The notes beneath the pieces are model-generated. The model was not told the origin of the DNA and searched no databases. It saw only the letters and a program-made list of their open reading frames with translations. A DNA stretch of 64,000 bases from Planctomycetota bacterium (GTDB lineage Bacteria; Planctomycetota; UBA1135; GCA-002686595): contig PKCK01000063.1 of assembly GCA_002862085.1 (NCBI GenBank), positions 62,001-126,000 of the forward strand, written 5' to 3'. The position numbers and the translations under genes were made by a program. Positions 18,714-27,979 of this stretch are shown piece by piece (the stretch's first letter is position 1; each line of letters begins with the position of its first letter).

Positions 18714-20240
18714 ATGGCCACCCGCCTCACGATCCCCCTCGCGGCCCTCTCCTTGTCCGCCCTCGCAGCGTGCTCGGGCGCTGACGGGGAATCGCGCCCC
18801 CACGTGATCCTCATCACGCTGGACACGGTTCGCGCCGATTTCCTCTCCTGCTACGGCGCGACCACGGGCGACACCCCCGCGCTCGATCGGGTGGCGCGCG
18901 ACGGAGCCGTCTTCGATCGCGCCGTGGCGGCCTCGGGCCTCACCCCCACGTCCCACGCCACGATCCTCACCGGGAAGTTCCAGTACGGTCATGGCCTGCG
19001 CGTGCTGGCCGCTCCGAGTGGATACCGCCTCGACGAGGACCAGACCGGCCTCGCCACCGCGTTCAAGGAGGCGGGTTACAGGACAGGAGCCATTCACAGC
19101 GCCTTCCCGGTCTCCGGCTACTTCGGCTTCGACAACGACTTCGACGAGTTCCAGTCGTTCGACGCGGCGATGGAGCTCGACGAGGACGGGAACAAGGTCC
19201 GCTGGGACATCGAGCGCTATCAGCGCCGATCCGACGAGACCACCGCGCGAGCACTGGAGTGGTTCACCCAGGCGGCCGCGGAGGGTGACGCGCCGGTCTT
19301 CCTCTGGCTCCACTACTGGGACCCCCACGATCCGGTGATCCTGCCCCCTGAGGACGAGCTCGAGGAGCTTCTCTACGACAGCGGGTCGGGCCGTCTGCTC
19401 GGTGATCTCTCGCGCATGTACGCGGCCGAGCTCCGCTACCAGGACCGGAACCTGGGCAGCCTCTTCCGGGGCCTGAGCGAAGCGGGCCTGATGGACGACA
19501 CCCTCCTCGCGGTGACCGCCGATCACGGCCAGGGCCTCGAGGACGGTCTGGCGATCCATGGCTGGTCGAAGCACCGCGTTCTCTACCGCGAGGTGGTTCA
19601 CGTCCCGTTGATCCTCAGGGGCCCCGGCGTCCTTCCCGGGACGCGAGTCCGTGATCAGGTTCGGACCGCGGACATCGCGCCGACTCTGATCGAGCTCGCC
19701 GGGCTCGAGCAGGGGCTGCTGGACAGCGACGTGGACGGGGTGTCACTCGTGGAGCGCCTCGACGGCCAGCCGCGTGGCCACCTCCGCGCGTACGGGGAGC
19801 AGATCAACGGGTACGACGACAATGCCGGGATGCGACGCAACCGAGCGGAGGCGGCGTTCCTGCACATGGTGTCGGACGGTGAATGGAAGCTCATCTATCG
19901 CCCTCACATGCCGGAGCGCAGCGAGCTGTTCCACATCTCGACGGACCCCAACGAGACGAGGAACGTTCGAGCGGCGCATCCAGCCGAGTATCTGCGGCTG
20001 ATGGCGGACCTCGCGGAGCGGAACCCCTGGGTCCTGGAGCCGTTCCCGGAGGTCTCGAAGCAGGTCGCGGGTGCTCCGGACCTCTCCAGCCTCGGCTATT
20101 CGGGCGCGGAACAGGGCGAAGCGAACTGGTACTGGACGTGCCCCGAGCACGGCGAGTACACGGCTTCGGAGCGCGGTCGCCACGATGCGGCCTGTGGTCG
20201 CATCCTCGTGCCCGTGGGGCAGTGGCGCGAGGCGCGCTGA
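18714..20240 (+). CDS. Sulfatase-family (alkaline phosphatase superfamily) lipoprotein with Thr at the nucleophile site
   Basis: A 508-aa exported hydrolase-type protein with lipobox LSALAAC (Cys 20). The core has metal ligands LDTVRAD (Asp 37 and Asp 42), TADHGQG and a downstream HGWSKH segment. In place of the formylglycine motif C/S-x-P-S-R it has T77-P-T-S-H81. Thr is the nucleophile in phosphodiesterases and phosphoethanolamine transferases of the superfamily, so sulfatase activity through formylglycine is not expected. The last 35 residues contain YWTCPEHGEYTA and AACGRIL, which resemble a small metal-binding tail. It follows the DUF5060 gene and precedes a pentaheme cytochrome. The fold is certain; the reaction is not. 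Confidence 0.82.
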   Translation: MATRLTIPLAALSLSALAACSGADGESRPHVILITLDTVRADFLSCYGATTGDTPALDRVARDGAVFDRAVAASGLTPTSHATILTGKFQYGHGLRVLAAPSGYRLDEDQTGLATAFKEAGYRTGAIHSAFPVSGYFGFDNDFDEFQSFDAAMELDEDGNKVRWDIERYQRRSDETTARALEWFTQAAAEGDAPVFLWLHYWDPHDPVILPPEDELEELLYDSGSGRLLGDLSRMYAAELRYQDRNLGSLFRGLSEAGLMDDTLLAVTADHGQGLEDGLAIHGWSKHRVLYREVVHVPLILRGPGVLPGTRVRDQVRTADIAPTLIELAGLEQGLLDSDVDGVSLVERLDGQPRGHLRAYGEQINGYDDNAGMRRNRAEAAFLHMVSDGEWKLIYRPHMPERSELFHISTDPNETRNVRAAHPAEYLRLMADLAERNPWVLEPFPEVSKQVAGAPDLSSLGYSGAEQGEANWYWTCPEHGEYTASERGRHDAACGRILVPVGQWREAR

Positions 20241-20476
20241 TCCGCTCCTCGTTCGCGTTGCAGCAGGGCCCGCCAGACCCGCTGCCCCGCCCCATGGTCA
20301 GGGGTGAGCTCTCACGAGGGGACGGTGATGCGGGACCCAGGAGCCCGCGAGGACCACCTCGTGGTTCGGCTTGCGCGACGGGACACCGCGGTGGACACTT
20401 GGACGCGGGCGCCGCTGTGTCGCGCTCCTCTCTTCCCGACTCCCAGGCTGCGAACCGCTCGATTCGCAGGGTCATC

Positions 20477-22567
20477 GTGCTGATCAAATCAAGCCCGGCG
20501 CGCTCGTCCGCGCTGGCTCTCCTCGTTCTTCCTGCCGCGGCCCTCACCGCCGGCACCGTGGCGACACCCGCGGCCCCCGCCCAGCAGAGCCAGGTCCCGG
20601 CGACGCTGAACGACTTCTTCCTGCCCGGGACGCAGCCGAACGAGCTCAACCAGCCGATCTTCGAATCGAGCAGCTGCGTGGTCTGCCACGCGAACTACGA
20701 CCCGGATCACGAGCCCTACGAGCAGTGGGCCGCCTCGATGATGGGCCAGGCGGGGCGCGACCCGATCTTCTACGCCACCCTCGCCATCGCGAACCAGGAC
20801 GTGGACTTCGGCGGAGAGTCCTGCCTTCGCTGCCACGCTCCCGGTGCCTGGCTCGACGGTCGCTCGACACCGACCGACGGGTCCTCGCTCGACCCGCTCC
20901 TCGGAGATCTCGACGGAGTCAACTGTCACTTCTGCCACCGGATGGTCGACCCCGTGGCCGACGCGGCCAACCCCCCGGAGGATCCCTCGATCCTCGCCGG
21001 GCTCGTGACGCCTGCGCTCGAGGAGCCTCACACCGGCTCCTTCGTCATCGACCCGGACGACAATCGTCGTGGCCCCTTCGAGCTGGTGAACTTCTTCTTC
21101 CACCAGTGGAGGGAGTCTCCGTTCCATCAGGAGTCGCTGATGTGCGCCACCTGCCACGACGTGTCGAACCCCCTCCTGGAGCAGCAGCAGGACGGCACGT
21201 TCCAGATCGGAAGCCTCGACTCCCCCCACCCGACCGCCAGGAAGGCGGACATGTTCCCGGTCGAACGGACCTACAGCGAGTGGGCCGCGAGCGTGTACGC
21301 CCAGGACGCCATCGAGACCGGCGGCCGGTTCGGCGGAGACAAGACCGCGGTCTCCTCGTGCCAGGACTGCCACATGCCCGACGCGCTCGGCACCGGCTGC
21401 AATCCGAACTTCGCGCCGCCCGTCCGTCCGGACATTCCGCGTCACTCCTTCGCCGGGGCGAACTCGTGGGTCCTGCGCGCGATCCGGTCCCAGTACAGCG
21501 ATACCGACACCGGTCTGACGCAGCAATCGGTGGACGACGCCGTGGCGCGGAACGAGGCCATGCTCGCCGCCGCGGCCAGTCTGGAGGCGGTTGTCGAGGG
21601 CGGTGACCTGCGGGTTCGGATCACCAACATGATGGGCCACAAACTGCCGACGGGTTACGGCGAGGGCCGTCGTATGTGGCTCGACGTCCGCTTCTTCGAC
21701 GCTGCTGGCAACCTCGTGCTGCAACGGGGCGGCTACGACCAGCTCACCGCTGACCTCGACGAGCAGTCCACCGAGGTCTTCGAGATCCTCCATGGGATCG
21801 ATGCGCAGATGTCGGCCGCGACCGGACTGCCCCAGGGGCCGAGCCTGCACTTCCTCCTGAACAACACCACCGACAAGGACAATCGCATCCCGGCCCGAGG
21901 ATTCCGCGGCGCGGTCTACAACGCCATCGGCGCGAAGGTCATCGGTGCCGTCTACGAGGACGAGCAATACTGGTCCGAGACCCTCTTCGCACTGCCCGGC
22001 GCTGCGACCCGTGCCGAGGTGCGCCTCTTCCACCAGACGACCTCCAAGGAGTACATCGAGTTCCTGCGGGACGAGAACGTGACCGACACCAAGGGGCAGG
22101 AGGCGTATCAGCTCTGGGAGATGTTCGGGAAGAGCGCCCCGGTCGAGATGGGCTCGGTGAACCTCGAGCTCGCCGACGTGGGCACCCTGGCCCCTCGCCC
22201 CCTCGCCCTGGGCAAGCTTCGAACGACCGGTGAGCGGGCCGAGATCAGCTTCGTCGGCTCGACGTCGGCCTCCGGCGGGGGCGGCGTCGTCAATCTGACC
22301 GGCGGCGACCCGAATCAGATCATGGTCCTCTTCGGCAGCAACGGTCAGGGCAGTCTCGATCGCGTGAACGGGACGGTGAACATCGTGAGCGGTGCCCAGC
22401 GCTACGCGACCGTCGTGCTCGACGCGAACGGTGAGGCGTCGATCCCCCTGAGCTTCGGACCTGGCGATGTGGGCCGGGACATCACCTTCCAGGCCTTCTT
22501 CCGCGACACCGCCGATCCCGTCGGGCTCAGCATGTCGAACGGTCTGCGCGTGGACGTCACCCACTAG
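20477..22567 (+). CDS. Exported pentaheme c-type cytochrome
   Basis: A 696-aa periplasmic protein with a signal peptide (to about residue 36) and five CxxCH heme sites: CVVCH (67-71), CLRCH (116-120), CHFCH (150-154), CATCH (223-227) and CQDCH (295-299). The spacing and IFESSSCVVCH opening recall the cytochrome c554/c-prime group. Residues about 350-690 are beta-rich without hemes and may mediate binding. The GTG at 20477 is chosen because AGGG lies 5 nt before it and a normal signal peptide then starts at once; the longer open frame upstream is antisense to the sulfatase gene's codons or follows it without a signal. Likely an electron-transfer protein; partners are unknown. Confidence 0.82.
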   Translation: MLIKSSPARSSALALLVLPAAALTAGTVATPAAPAQQSQVPATLNDFFLPGTQPNELNQPIFESSSCVVCHANYDPDHEPYEQWAASMMGQAGRDPIFYATLAIANQDVDFGGESCLRCHAPGAWLDGRSTPTDGSSLDPLLGDLDGVNCHFCHRMVDPVADAANPPEDPSILAGLVTPALEEPHTGSFVIDPDDNRRGPFELVNFFFHQWRESPFHQESLMCATCHDVSNPLLEQQQDGTFQIGSLDSPHPTARKADMFPVERTYSEWAASVYAQDAIETGGRFGGDKTAVSSCQDCHMPDALGTGCNPNFAPPVRPDIPRHSFAGANSWVLRAIRSQYSDTDTGLTQQSVDDAVARNEAMLAAAASLEAVVEGGDLRVRITNMMGHKLPTGYGEGRRMWLDVRFFDAAGNLVLQRGGYDQLTADLDEQSTEVFEILHGIDAQMSAATGLPQGPSLHFLLNNTTDKDNRIPARGFRGAVYNAIGAKVIGAVYEDEQYWSETLFALPGAATRAEVRLFHQTTSKEYIEFLRDENVTDTKGQEAYQLWEMFGKSAPVEMGSVNLELADVGTLAPRPLALGKLRTTGERAEISFVGSTSASGGGGVVNLTGGDPNQIMVLFGSNGQGSLDRVNGTVNIVSGAQRYATVVLDANGEASIPLSFGPGDVGRDITFQAFFRDTADPVGLSMSNGLRVDVTH

Positions 22568-22671
22568 GCCCCCCCGGATCCCGGACGCCCCACGGCGCGC
22601 TCGGATCGGCTCTCGTCGGCGCCGCGTCTCCCTGCCCGGGAGCGCGGCGTCATCCATGACGGCCGGTTTCG

Positions 22672-22677
22672 TAGGCT
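22672..22677 (+). promoter_or_regulatory. Putative -10 element (TAGGCT) of the gene at 22685
   Basis: TAGGCT lies 7 nt before ATG 22685, the same geometry as mtnA and the ECF sigma gene. Confidence 0.35.
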
Positions 22678-22684
22678 CCGTCCC

Positions 22685-23614
22685 ATGAGACTGCCGCTGA
22701 AGATCCTCGCGATCACGCTCGTCGGAGGAGCGCTGCTCCTCGTGGCCGGGTCCTTCCTCGTTCCCCCCGCCGCGAAGAGCGCCCTCGCCGAGGGCTCCCG
22801 CGCCGCCTTCGGCGTCCCCTCCAGCATCGCTGCCGTCGGGGCTTCGCCCGGCGTCTCCACGACGAGCGTGGAGTTCGTCGGTTACCGGCTCGAAACGACC
22901 GATGGCTTCACCGAGCCGATCCTCACCATCGGCCGGTTCGATCTCGGGGTGGGCACGCGGTCGCTCCTCGGCGAGACCAAGGAGATCGCACACCTGGTGC
23001 TCGAGGATGTCGTCCTGACGATCGAACAGGACGGCGCGAACCTCAACGTCGTCCCGATCATCCAGCACGTCAGGGCCCTTGGCTCGTCTTCGGATGGACC
23101 ACCTGCTCCTGACAGCACGACACGAATCGAGGATGGCGGCGAGCCGGAGGCTGTCGGCCCTCGCCTGCGCATCCGGAAGGTGGATATCAGGGGCCTTGCC
23201 GCGCGGGTGAAACTCGCGGGCGTCGCGGGCGTCGGCGCCTACGAGGGCACCGTCGCAGTGCCGGACTTCGTGGAGGACTTCGGCGGACGCAGCCCGAGTG
23301 GAGGAGCTTCGATCCCGGAGATCGCCGGCGTGCTCGTCGAGAGCCTGTTGAGCAGGGTCCTCGACGAGGCGGACGGTGAGGTCCCGTCCGAGGTCCTCAG
23401 CGCCCTCGAGATCGCCCTGGAGACCGGGCTCGACGGCGGCCTCGGCGCCGTCGTGGACGGGATCTCCGCCGAGGGGCAGCGGAGGCTCGACCAGGGCGAG
23501 GCGGCGCTGCAGAAGGCCGCCGAGAGGGCCCTGGAGGGGTCCTTGGACGACGCGCAGTCCGCGCTGGAGGAAGGGCTCAGCGGACTCCTCGGGGGCGATC
23601 GAGACCGGCGGTGA
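22685..23614 (+). CDS. Membrane-anchored protein of unknown function, AsmA-like N-terminus
   Basis: A 309-aa protein with one N-terminal membrane helix (about 5-27), then a beta-rich domain (about 45-195) resembling the start of AsmA/DUF748-type envelope proteins (VEFVGYRLE, LTIGRFDLGVGTRSLLG, IAHLVLEDVVLTIEQDGANLNV). The C-terminal third is Ala/Glu/Leu-rich and helical. No catalytic motif is visible. It converges on the giant membrane protein gene with 15 bp between the stop codons. Function is not recognised; lipid or outer-membrane maintenance is only a guess from the weak AsmA resemblance. Confidence 0.7.
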   Translation: MRLPLKILAITLVGGALLLVAGSFLVPPAAKSALAEGSRAAFGVPSSIAAVGASPGVSTTSVEFVGYRLETTDGFTEPILTIGRFDLGVGTRSLLGETKEIAHLVLEDVVLTIEQDGANLNVVPIIQHVRALGSSSDGPPAPDSTTRIEDGGEPEAVGPRLRIRKVDIRGLAARVKLAGVAGVGAYEGTVAVPDFVEDFGGRSPSGGASIPEIAGVLVESLLSRVLDEADGEVPSEVLSALEIALETGLDGGLGAVVDGISAEGQRRLDQGEAALQKAAERALEGSLDDAQSALEEGLSGLLGGDRDRR

Positions 23615-23629
23615 CCGGCTCGTGGATGC

Positions 23630-26600
23630 TCAACCGCGGGCGGCCGTGACGAATGAGCGGTGGTCGACGTCCGGGATCTCGAGGAGCACGTCGCCAGGGT
23701 CCCCCGCCGTCCCGTACTCCCCGAGCTCCCACACGTGGCGCCGATAGTCACGCACGTCGACGAGGCAAAGGGTCTGGATCGCACGCAGCGTGACGAGCTG
23801 CTCGGTGATGCGCGCGGGGTGGCGAAGCGCGTCGGCGAGCCGCGACTCCGTTGCCGAACGCGCCGCCTCCCGCTCGCTCGAAGGAAGCCTCGCCGCATCG
23901 AAGGCGGAGCGTGCTCCATCGACATCCGCGAGCAGCGTCGCCCAGGCGGCTCTCTTCACCCGGCGCCGTCGCATCGCCTCGGCCCCCACGTCACCTTGGC
24001 CTTGCACTCCGGCTTCGGTCCTGGACGCTTCCAGGAAGACACCGGAGCGGACGGCTGCTCGAAGCACACGCGCGCCGCCATCGGGACTGCGCCACCACTG
24101 CTCGAAGTGAACGCGCAGGCGAAGCGCCAGCAGAGGGCGCCGGCGCGGGAGTCCGAACCGGAGCGCATCGCAAGTCGCTTCCGCCAGCACCTCGGCGCCG
24201 AACAGCCCGGATCGAATCCCGTCGTCGTCAGCGACCACGATCAGCGCGAGCGCGCGCAGCGTTTCGCGATCCTGCTCGATCGGCACGCCCAGCGCGGTGG
24301 AGAGCCTCTCCAGCAGACCGTCGGCGAACTCGCGCTCGAGGTGCCGCAGGCAGCGCGTGGTTCGCGCAGCGTGGGCCGTGAGGCGATCTCGCATGGCCGG
24401 GTCGGCTCCGAGGAACTCCGCATCGGCCGCGACGTGTGGAGTCCGACCATTCCCGTCCGGCGGGCCCTCGAGTCCGGGAAGTGTGAGACCACAGTACTCG
24501 GGGTCGAGGATCGCTCGAAGCTCGGTGGCGGCGAGTGCCCCGGGGCCCCGCATGCGATCGATCTTCCGCGCAGCAGCGTGGAAGTCCGCTTCGCCCCCAG
24601 CGCCACCCGACAGCGCGCGTTCCGGGCGCCGGATGGTGGCGACGGCGCGCGCGAGCGCCCTGCACGCCAAGACGGCGGCGCGGAAGCCGACCGCAGCCAG
24701 CCGGAACGGCGCGAACCAGACCTTCCCGCCCTCGATCCACTCGGCGTAGAGGAGGCGCGGATTGAGGACCCTGGATTCGAGGGGCAGCTCGTGAAGAGGC
24801 GAGGTGCCGAAGACGGTGCGCACGAGCGCCCTCCGATCCTCCCTGAGGCGCGCGAGCACCTCCTCCCCGAAGCGGCACGCCACCTCGGCGTCTCGAGCCG
24901 GCGACGCGTCGAGGAAGTGAAGGGCGGTGAACGCCGTCGTGAGCTGCGCGGCGCGGCCCCTCGCACTCGCGCGGACGGCGTTCTCGTCGGCGTCGCCCTC
25001 GACGCGCGGCGCGGCGCGTCCGAGCCAGGCGTCGTAGCGAGTCCGCTCCTCCGGCGCGGCACGATCGAGCTCGGAGAGCGGGATGGCGTGCGCGTTGTAG
25101 TCCACGATCAAGCGGGCCGAGCGGCTGGACAGGGCTCGGGTGATCGAGTGGAACCACAGATACGGTCCCCTGATGAACGCGCGCCTGCGCTCGAGGTCGA
25201 GGCCCCGGAGCGTTCGTCGCATCGAAGCGTCGACGCGCCCCGAGTGACCGATCATGCGCTGCAGTGCGAGGTTGCCGAGGAGCTGGCTCGTCGCACGCGT
25301 GTCCGAGTGCACGAGAAGTGCGCCATCGAGCAGATCGCGGTAGAGCATCACGGAGCGAGCCACCGCGTCGAAGCCGACGTCTTCGGAAGGTGGTGAGACA
25401 CCGGCGGTCATGAAGCGATCGAGGCCGCCGAGGAAGCGCGCCACGTCCTCCTCGTGCCGCTCGGAGGCGAGGGTGCCCTCGCGCAGGATCCTCTCGGGCC
25501 TGAAGACTCTTCCTCCAAGCAGCGCGGCGTCCATCTCCCGTGCCCGCGCCTTGATGCTCTCGGTCAGGTGCAGGAACTGGGCTCGGGCGACCTGCTCGTG
25601 AAACACCGTCGCGTCCCTCGCCAGTCGTTGCAGCCAGGTGCCGATCCCGAGGAACGCGAGGCAGATGGAGCCGAGCACCACCAGGACGACGCCGGTCAGC
25701 CGCTTCACCACGTTGAAGACGTCGAGCACGAAGCCCCTCAAGCCGCTCAGATCTCGCGCTGCGCCCTGGCTCAGCGCCTCTGCGTCCTCGCCGGGCGCTG
25801 CCTGAGACGCCTCCGTCAGCAACACCGCGTCATCGGGATCGAGACCGAATCCGCGGAGAAGAAGCAGGAGCAGCAAATAAGCGCCGCCGATGGCCAGCAG
25901 CCTCACGGCAGGCCTCGCAGACCGCGCCACCAGCGTCGAGCCGACACGCCCGACCAGCTCCCCGGGCGTCAGGGTGCCCCGCAGGTCGCCCCACCAGAGA
26001 ATGCCTCGATGGAGCGCTGCGGCCGAGCGCGCTGCGCTTCTGAGGACGCGCGCAGCGAGGCGACGATCGGGGAGATGGCTCGCCTCCGCGGGGACCCACC
26101 GGCCCACGAGGGGCGCGCGACTCAGCGGCGAGCGCGAGATGATCCTCGCGCCCCTCGCCAACCGCGCCACGGCGTCGGGGCCGATCCGGGCCGTGACCTC
26201 CTCGCTGCGTATGCTCGAGAGCGTGTCGAGGAGGCCCTCCGCGATCGGTAGACCGGCCCTCCTCGCCGCGCGGGCGTCCTGGCGCGGACCGACGTCTGGA
26301 ACCTGCTCCGTGGCGGCCGCTCGGAGGCATCTCAGGCGCCCGGCGGCGAGCTCCTCACGCTCATCCGCAGCCATGGAATCCAGCGCCTGAGCGAAGAGGC
26401 CGTCGAGCACGCTTCGTACGTTCAGGAGGCGCGACCGGACGGTCGAAGAGCGCTCGCGTGCCTCCCTGCGTTCAGCAGGAGTGGGGAAGACCAGCGTCTC
26501 CCCCATGAGGAGGCGTGCGTTCTGACGAACGATGCGATCGAGTCCCCGGAGGAGGAAGTTCAGCGCACGGTAGAGCCGGATCACCGGGAGCAGCAGCCGC

Positions 26601-27766
26601 AGTGAGCGAGCCAGCTTCTGAACTCGGAGAGCCTTGAGCAGCGGCGCCAGCTCTGCTGAATTGGCGTTGATCGCGAACAGGCCGAACGGAATCGCGGGAA
26701 GGAGATCCGTGAGGACGTGTCGCTTCAGCCAGGACGGATTGAACCCGAGGTGCGCCGCCTTCACGAGGAAGTCCACGACGAGGAAGGCGCAGACCGCGGT
26801 GTCCGTCCACAGGAGCCAGCTGGATGAGCCGTACCAGATCGATGCGAAGAGCAGGCCGATCACCAGCACGATCGCGAGGAGGACCATGCGGTCCCAGAGC
26901 ATGACTCTGCGGCGGCCGAACGCCTTCTCCAGCCGGACCTGAAGCAGCAGCTCCAGTCGTTCGACCTCCAGCCTCCTCATTCGACGGAGCAATCGCCGCC
27001 TGGGGCCGCGCATACCGCCATCACGCGCGCGCTCCACGTGCTGAACGTGCCAGTCCAGAGCGCGACGCGCTTCCCCGAGCAGGCGTACGCCGACCCGATC
27101 CTCGACCTCGAGGGCCACGACGAGTGTCTCGTCCGCGTGATCGACGAGGCGCCCGGCCCAACCCGCGCGAACATCGGGATCGGGAGGTGCATCCTCGACG
27201 GCACGGCTGAATTGCAGGCGCAGCGCCTTCTGGACCCGGAGCGCTTCCTCGACGACGGTCCGGCGATCCGGCTGCTCCGAAGGCCCGATTCGCCCTGCGC
27301 GCCCCTCCACGTGAGAGCGGAGCTCCTCCGTGGCGAGGAGGGAATCGAAGAGGCGATCTCGGAGCCCAGAGGTCCCCTCACCTCGATCGTCCGCGGAGCG
27401 AAGCTGGTGGGCTTCGTCGGCCAGCCGTTCGCGCTGGCGCAAGGTCTCGCACAGAAGGTGGGCGGACAGCGCCTCGGCGTGACCTGCGGCCTCCACCAGG
27501 CCAGAGCGCTGCAGCTGCTCCATCCAGCCGAGCGTCACCGGAAGCACTGGGTGGGCTTCAGGCTCCCCTTCGATGAGCGCACTGCGGCACTCCGCGTCCA
27601 GCAGGCGCCGCTCGAACGCGCAGAGGCGCGCTGCGGCCTCCGGCCCGCCGAGACGAGAACGGGCCACCGCGAGCTCGCGCAGCTCCGCCTCCAGCTCGGG
27701 CAGCACACCCTCCAGGGCGACTTGCACCCTTTCGAGGGCGGGATCTCGGGGTTCGGGGTGAGCCAC
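23630..27766 (-). CDS. Giant membrane protein with voltage-sensor/ion-channel-like segment, unknown function
   Basis: About 1378 aa from a GTG at 27766. Residues 1-288 are helical and charged (many E/R/L, coiled-coil-like). A hydrophobic block follows (about 293-400), with two membrane helices, an acidic segment (TDTAVCAFLVVDFLVKAA) and a helix rich in regularly spaced Arg/Lys (ALRVQKLARSLRLLLPVIRL), resembling S1-S4 of voltage-gated channels, although no pore filter is visible. Two further membrane helices lie near 622-640 and 690-712. About 650 soluble residues with no recognised domain complete the protein. A longer frame runs upstream to 28834 but is antisense to the divergent gene. GGGAG 11 nt before the GTG is a weak ribosome site. 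It shares a 213-bp upstream region with the gene at 27980. Confidence 0.65.
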   Translation of the reverse strand: MAHPEPRDPALERVQVALEGVLPELEAELRELAVARSRLGGPEAAARLCAFERRLLDAECRSALIEGEPEAHPVLPVTLGWMEQLQRSGLVEAAGHAEALSAHLLCETLRQRERLADEAHQLRSADDRGEGTSGLRDRLFDSLLATEELRSHVEGRAGRIGPSEQPDRRTVVEEALRVQKALRLQFSRAVEDAPPDPDVRAGWAGRLVDHADETLVVALEVEDRVGVRLLGEARRALDWHVQHVERARDGGMRGPRRRLLRRMRRLEVERLELLLQVRLEKAFGRRRVMLWDRMVLLAIVLVIGLLFASIWYGSSSWLLWTDTAVCAFLVVDFLVKAAHLGFNPSWLKRHVLTDLLPAIPFGLFAINANSAELAPLLKALRVQKLARSLRLLLPVIRLYRALNFLLRGLDRIVRQNARLLMGETLVFPTPAERREARERSSTVRSRLLNVRSVLDGLFAQALDSMAADEREELAAGRLRCLRAAATEQVPDVGPRQDARAARRAGLPIAEGLLDTLSSIRSEEVTARIGPDAVARLARGARIISRSPLSRAPLVGRWVPAEASHLPDRRLAARVLRSAARSAAALHRGILWWGDLRGTLTPGELVGRVGSTLVARSARPAVRLLAIGGAYLLLLLLLRGFGLDPDDAVLLTEASQAAPGEDAEALSQGAARDLSGLRGFVLDVFNVVKRLTGVVLVVLGSICLAFLGIGTWLQRLARDATVFHEQVARAQFLHLTESIKARAREMDAALLGGRVFRPERILREGTLASERHEEDVARFLGGLDRFMTAGVSPPSEDVGFDAVARSVMLYRDLLDGALLVHSDTRATSQLLGNLALQRMIGHSGRVDASMRRTLRGLDLERRRAFIRGPYLWFHSITRALSSRSARLIVDYNAHAIPLSELDRAAPEERTRYDAWLGRAAPRVEGDADENAVRASARGRAAQLTTAFTALHFLDASPARDAEVACRFGEEVLARLREDRRALVRTVFGTSPLHELPLESRVLNPRLLYAEWIEGGKVWFAPFRLAAVGFRAAVLACRALARAVATIRRPERALSGGAGGEADFHAAARKIDRMRGPGALAATELRAILDPEYCGLTLPGLEGPPDGNGRTPHVAADAEFLGADPAMRDRLTAHAARTTRCLRHLEREFADGLLERLSTALGVPIEQDRETLRALALIVVADDDGIRSGLFGAEVLAEATCDALRFGLPRRRPLLALRLRVHFEQWWRSPDGGARVLRAAVRSGVFLEASRTEAGVQGQGDVGAEAMRRRRVKRAAWATLLADVDGARSAFDAARLPSSEREAARSATESRLADALRHPARITEQLVTLRAIQTLCLVDVRDYRRHVWELGEYGTAGDPGDVLLEIPDVDHRSFVTAARG

Positions 27767-27979
27767 GGTGCAGAAGTCTCCCGAGCGGACCGGATCCTCG
27801 ATGCGCGATTCAGCGGAATCCTTGCGCGATCGAACGATCAGCCTCCATTCGCGGAAGCCAAACCACCCTCGAATGGATCCATCGTCCGCGCGTAGGCCGC
27901 TAGGATCCCGGAGCAGAGCCGCGCGAGAGGCTCCCGGTGCCCCCGCCGGCAATACCTCCTCCCGTCCTCCACAGATGCC

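Noticed and set aside
20489-23068. Long minus-strand open frame opposite the pentaheme cytochrome
   Set aside because: Antisense artefact of high G+C; the plus strand has five heme motifs.
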